From Bacteroidaceae bacterium (GTDB lineage Bacteria; Bacteroidota; Bacteroidia; Bacteroidales; Bacteroidaceae), in assembly GCA_017469525.1 (NCBI GenBank), contig JAFUGG010000028.1:1-64000 (forward strand): a stretch of 64,000 nucleotides of DNA, given 5' to 3'. Every line of letters begins with the position of its first letter. Position 1 is the stretch's first letter. Under the pieces are notes generated by a model. That model was given only the letters and a program-made list of their open reading frames with translations, ran no database searches and was not told the origin of the DNA. Positions 60,802 to 64,000 of the stretch are shown here, piece after piece. The position numbers and the translations under genes are program-made.

Positions 60802-61722
60802 ATGAAGAAGATTTGGGAAATGACGGAAGGAGCGCTTGTCTGCTGCGGCATAGTAGTGGCAGGCCTGTTGCTTCAGTTGTTTGTCGGGCCAGTTCGTTGG
60901 GACGCGATGGCTTGGCCGACGAACATCGTAGTGTTGGCTGTGATGCTGCTTGGCATTCTGGTGATGCACCTTTGTCGAGGCAAGGTACGCGTCTTCCGCT
61001 GGATGTCGACGTTGCACGCCGGCATTCCGGCCATGCTGACGTGTGCCATGCTGACCATCCTAATGGGCGTGACGAGACAAGTTCCCCAAGGACATGTGCC
61101 GATGGAGCCTATCGGCATCACAGACATGCTGAGTTTTTGGCCGTTTGTCCTTGCGTATGTGTGGCTCATGGTGCTTGTGGGTATGGTCTGCATGACGAGG
61201 CTGCGTCTGCCTTTGTGGCACAATGTCCCGTTCCTCCTAAGCCATTTGGGCATCTTCATTGCCCTTGTCTGCGGCACGCTTGGCAATGCCGATATGCAGA
61301 CTTTACACATGGTTGTGCAGGAAGGCAAGACAGAGTGGCGGGCTGTTGATGCACGTCACAGGGTTCACGAATTGCCGGTTGCCATCGAACTGCATGACTT
61401 CTTTATCGAGCAAGCGCCACTCCGATATATGTCCGACGTGACTGTCTATACGAAGAAAGGCCTCGTCGTGCGTGACACGATACAGGTGAACAAACCCCTC
61501 TCCGTGCGTGGATGGAAGATATATCAGTACAGTTATGATGAGACGAAGGGTGCTGAGAGCGACATCAGCATCTTTGAAATGGTGCGCGACCCTTGGCTTC
61601 CGTATGTCTATCTGGGCATCTTCATGATGCTGGCCGGTGCTGTGTGTCTGTTCCGGAACTCCCCGAAATCCTCTCATAAAGTCAACGAATCAAAAATAAC
61701 AAGAGATGATGACATGGAATGA
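60802..61722 (+). CDS. ResB-like cytochrome c biogenesis protein
   Basis: The 306-aa protein has several membrane helices (residues about 12-30, 40-60, 75-90, 112-135, 145-165) and one near the C-terminus (about 270-290). The periplasmic region has NKPLSVRGWKIYQYSYDE, the ResB family phrase. With the CcsA-like gene, which overlaps it by 17 bp, it should form the two-part system II cytochrome c haem lyase. Bacteroidales often carry this pair near nrfA-nrfH; those genes are not in the window. Shorter than plant or Bacillus ResB. Confidence 0.85.
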   Translation: MKKIWEMTEGALVCCGIVVAGLLLQLFVGPVRWDAMAWPTNIVVLAVMLLGILVMHLCRGKVRVFRWMSTLHAGIPAMLTCAMLTILMGVTRQVPQGHVPMEPIGITDMLSFWPFVLAYVWLMVLVGMVCMTRLRLPLWHNVPFLLSHLGIFIALVCGTLGNADMQTLHMVVQEGKTEWRAVDARHRVHELPVAIELHDFFIEQAPLRYMSDVTVYTKKGLVVRDTIQVNKPLSVRGWKIYQYSYDETKGAESDISIFEMVRDPWLPYVYLGIFMMLAGAVCLFRNSPKSSHKVNESKITRDDDME

Positions 61723-62479
61723 CCTTTGGCTTTTTGCCCTTCCGGCATTGGTTTGCTGGGCAGTGGCAGCAGTGCTTTCACTTCGTGGCGGCTGGCGGCG
61801 TACGGTCTGCCTGCTGACGTCTTGCGGTCTGCTTATCTTCGGTTCGTACATTGCCTTGATGTGGATTTCGCTGGGCCACCCGCCTTTGCGTACCATGGGA
61901 GAGACCAGGCTCTGGTATTCCTTCTTCCTGCCTCTGGTGGGGCTGATTACTTATGTGCGTTGGCACTACCGCTGGGTGCTCTCGTTCAGCACGTTGCTCA
62001 GTCTGGTCTTCATCTGTGTGAACCTCTTCAAACCCGAGATTCACAGCAAGGAACTTATGCCGGCTTTGCAGAGCCCGTGGTTTGCGCCGCACGTCATCGT
62101 CTATATGTTTGCCTACGCCACTACGGGCGCCGCCACGCTGATGGCGCTTTGGCAACTCCTCAGAGGGCACGACCAGTTGCCTGCCATCGATAATCTGACG
62201 CGTGTGGGCCTGTCGTTCCTTACTATCGGGATGCTTTTCGGTGCCCTGTGGGCAAAGGAAGCATGGGGCACCTACTGGAGCTGGGATCCGAAGGAGACAT
62301 GGGCTGCTGCCACATGGCTTTGCTACCTCATCTACCTGCACCTCCGTCGCAGCCGTCCGCAGGCAGTACGCCCTGCCTTGCTGTGGTTGCTGCTTTGCTT
62401 CGTCTGCCTGCAGATGTGCTGGTGGGGCATCAACTATCTGCCGTCGGCACAAGGTGCAAGCGTACACACATATTCATGA
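61706..62479 (+). CDS. ccsA: CcsA/CcmC-type cytochrome c assembly protein
   Basis: 257 aa, about eight membrane helices. The tryptophan-rich haem-handling motif WGTYWSWDPKETWAAATWLC is present near residues 190-209, and conserved His residues lie at HYRWVL, in SPWFAPHVIVYMFAY and near the end. It brings haem to apocytochrome c together with the ResB-like partner. The ATG overlaps the upstream gene by 17 bp in another frame. Confidence 0.92.
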   Translation: MMTWNDLWLFALPALVCWAVAAVLSLRGGWRRTVCLLTSCGLLIFGSYIALMWISLGHPPLRTMGETRLWYSFFLPLVGLITYVRWHYRWVLSFSTLLSLVFICVNLFKPEIHSKELMPALQSPWFAPHVIVYMFAYATTGAATLMALWQLLRGHDQLPAIDNLTRVGLSFLTIGMLFGALWAKEAWGTYWSWDPKETWAAATWLCYLIYLHLRRSRPQAVRPALLWLLLCFVCLQMCWWGINYLPSAQGASVHTYS

Positions 62480-62517
62480 GTTATAGTCTAATCATAAATA
62501 TATAGTAAACAAAGAAA

Positions 62518-62826
62518 ATGGTAAAGCACATTATACTGTGGCGGCTGAGGGAGGACCTCACAGCCGAGGAGAAAGAAACCGTGAAGCAGGACATCAAGGC
62601 TGGGTTGGAGGGCTTGGCCGGACGCATACCAGGCCTGCTCAGCATCAAGGTCAACGTCGACGGACGCCTTGCCTCGTCCAATGCTGACGTTATGCTCGAC
62701 AGCACATTCACCGATGAGGCTGCGCTGAAAGCCTATGCCGTGCACCCCGAACATGTCGCCGTGGCAGATGGCAAGGTACGTCCATACACTTGCCTGCGCA
62801 CGTGTATGGACTATGAGATTATATAA
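62518..62826 (+). CDS. Dabb family (stress-responsive alpha/beta barrel) protein
   Basis: 102 aa: MVKHIILWRLREDLTAEEKE, GLAGRIPGLLSIKVNVDGRL, DVMLDSTFTDEAALKAYAVH and PEHVAVADGKV, the usual pattern of dimeric ferredoxin-like Dabb proteins. No specific reaction is known for most bacterial members. It stands between the cytochrome assembly genes and rmlA. Confidence 0.9.
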   Translation: MVKHIILWRLREDLTAEEKETVKQDIKAGLEGLAGRIPGLLSIKVNVDGRLASSNADVMLDSTFTDEAALKAYAVHPEHVAVADGKVRPYTCLRTCMDYEII

Positions 62827-62882
62827 TGTAGTTATATCGAAATAACGTTATGACGTCATAACGAAGCATAAAGAAATTAACC

Positions 62883-63791
62883 ATGAAAGGAATTGTATTG
62901 GCAGGCGGCTCAGGTACCCGCCTCTATCCTATCACCAAAGGCATCAGCAAGCAGCTCATGCCTATCTATGACAAACCGATGATTTACTATCCCATCAGTG
63001 TGCTCATGCAGGCAGGCATCAGGGAAATCCTCATCATCTCCACGCCCTTCGACCTGCCTGGCTTCAAGCGTCTGCTGGGCGACGGCAGCGACTATGGCGT
63101 ACGTTTCACCTATGCCGAGCAGCCTTCGCCAGACGGACTGGCACAGGCCTTCACCATCGGCGCTGACTTTATTGGCAACGACTGTGCATGTCTTGTGCTG
63201 GGCGACAACATCTTCCAGGGCAACGGCTTCAGTGCTATGCTACGCGAGGCCGTCCGTACGGCAGAGGAAGAAAAGAAGGCCACCGTCTTCGGCTACTGGG
63301 TGAACGACCCCGAGCGCTACGGCGTGGCTGAGTTCGACAAACAGGGCAACTGCCTCAGCATCGAGGAGAAACCTGCCAATCCCAAGAGCAACTATGCCGT
63401 CGTGGGACTCTACTTCTATCCCAATAAAGTGGTCGAGGTGGCCAAGAACATTAAGCCCAGTGCCCGCGGAGAGTACGAGATAACCACCGTCAACCAGCAG
63501 TTCCTGGCCGACGGAGAGCTCAAGGTGCAGACGCTTGGCCGCGGTTTCGCATGGCTCGACACAGGTACCTTCGACTCCCTCTCCGAAGCCTCCACCTACA
63601 TCGAAGTGCTCGAGAAGCGGCAGGGACTCAAGGTCGGCTGCTTGGAGGGCATTGCCTATCACAAGGGTTGGATTGACGAGGAGCGGATGCGGCAGCTTGC
63701 CCAGCCCATGCTAAAGAACCAGTACGGTCAATACCTGCTGAAGGTCATAGAAGACGTGAAGCGCTTCGGCAGGGACGAAAAGGAATTGTAA
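62883..63791 (+). CDS. rfbA: Glucose-1-phosphate thymidylyltransferase
   Basis: 302 aa, typical Rml[21 protein letters not shown] (3-22) is the nucleotide-binding loop; then [46 protein letters not shown] and [20 protein letters not shown]. It makes dTDP-glucose from dTTP and glucose-1-phosphate, the first step of dTDP-rhamnose synthesis. The rmlB-D genes are not in the window but may follow beyond the right edge, although a terminator lies directly downstream. Confidence 0.97.
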   Translation: MKGIVLAGGSGTRLYPITKGISKQLMPIYDKPMIYYPISVLMQAGIREILIISTPFDLPGFKRLLGDGSDYGVRFTYAEQPSPDGLAQAFTIGADFIGNDCACLVLGDNIFQGNGFSAMLREAVRTAEEEKKATVFGYWVNDPERYGVAEFDKQGNCLSIEEKPANPKSNYAVVGLYFYPNKVVEVAKNIKPSARGEYEITTVNQQFLADGELKVQTLGRGFAWLDTGTFDSLSEASTYIEVLEKRQGLKVGCLEGIAYHKGWIDEERMRQLAQPMLKNQYGQYLLKVIEDVKRFGRDEKEL

Positions 63792-63797
63792 GAAAGT

Positions 63798-63839
63798 AGA
63801 CATGCTAAGCCCATTGTGGACTTAACATGTCTTTTTTTC
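63798..63839 (+). terminator. Intrinsic terminator after rfbA
   Basis: AGACATG / CATGTCT stem extended by TAAG/CTTA, then TTTTTTT. Confidence 0.85.
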
Positions 63840-63871
63840 CTGCGAACACCTTAATCCGCTCACCCTTTAGG

Positions 63872-63981
63872 TTGCATCGGCCAAGGTATTATATTGCATC
63901 GGCCAAAGTATTATATTGCATTGGCCAAAGTATTATAATACCTTGGCCAAAGTATTATATTGCATGTGCCGACAAAGGCTA
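63872..63981. repeat. Tandem array of five 22-bp units (AATACTTTGG family, inverted)
   Basis: Units start at 63872, 63894, 63916, 63938 and 63960, exactly 22 bp each, built on TTGCATCGG-CCAAAGTATTATA. The reverse complement (ATAATACTTTGG-CCGATGC) matches the array at 708-817. The core AATACTTTGGCCAAAGTATT is a perfect palindrome across adjoining unit halves. Confidence 0.88.
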
Positions 63982-64000
63982 ATGCATCCCGCTCATGATA

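Overview
The window reads as a chromosomal segment of a Bacteroidales bacterium, most like Prevotella or a close relative. The evidence is the TAnnTTTG-type -7 promoter boxes, an S46 dipeptidyl peptidase, a C10 (streptopain-type) protease, many secreted glycoside hydrolases, C-termini of the form YNLAGQRL...GINIVNGKKILK that resemble Bacteroidetes type IX sorting tails, zinc-free S14 and L36, and dispersed repeats that are translated as SPLKGE/NPSPVGEG peptides. No tRNA, rRNA, CRISPR array, phage or integrative element was found.

Layout. 1-10.6 kb: 5' part of an S46 peptidase (-), a DEAD-box helicase carrying repeat-derived inserts (-), a patatin-like lipase, a GH78-like glycosidase and an esterase (+), a REP-associated tyrosine transposase with palindromic repeats (-), and DsbD (+). 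10.6-30.4 kb: an accessory region of very large secreted multidomain proteins (1179, 2098, 946 and 1436 aa). Three of them are followed by a roughly 60-aa protein ending in HNIWDNEW. The 2098-aa protein joins a C10 protease to a glutaminase-A-like module; the 1436-aa protein is a GH51 arabinofuranosidase with shared C-terminal modules. The 1179- and 946-aa genes have matching promoters in which a poly-G tract sits where the -33 element should be. 30.8-49.1 kb: the str-S10-spc-alpha ribosomal supercluster from rpsL to rplQ, in standard order, with an in-frame stop in rplC and a 265-bp repeat-bearing spacer between rpsN and rpsH. 49.6-55.8 kb: GH92 and GH125 mannosidases plus a transglutaminase-like lipoprotein, a likely N-glycan or mannan utilisation operon. 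56-64 kb: a flippase (-), a GH3 glucosidase, exonuclease III, two cytochrome c assembly proteins (ResB/CcsA), a Dabb protein and RmlA.

The most unusual structure is a recurring pattern. At least five intergenic loci (about 708-817, 30490-30555, 40799-40908, 55883-55970, 63872-63981), and a degenerate sixth (22197-22328), hold tandem arrays with a 22-bp period whose units are dyad-symmetric. Mostly the sequences differ from locus to locus, while the period and symmetry are constant. In the ribosomal operon copy the two arms of the dyad change together between units. The second candidate system is the HNIWDNEW small-protein family placed between giant secreted proteins, one of them a cysteine protease. 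All calls come from reading the sequence; no database search was run.
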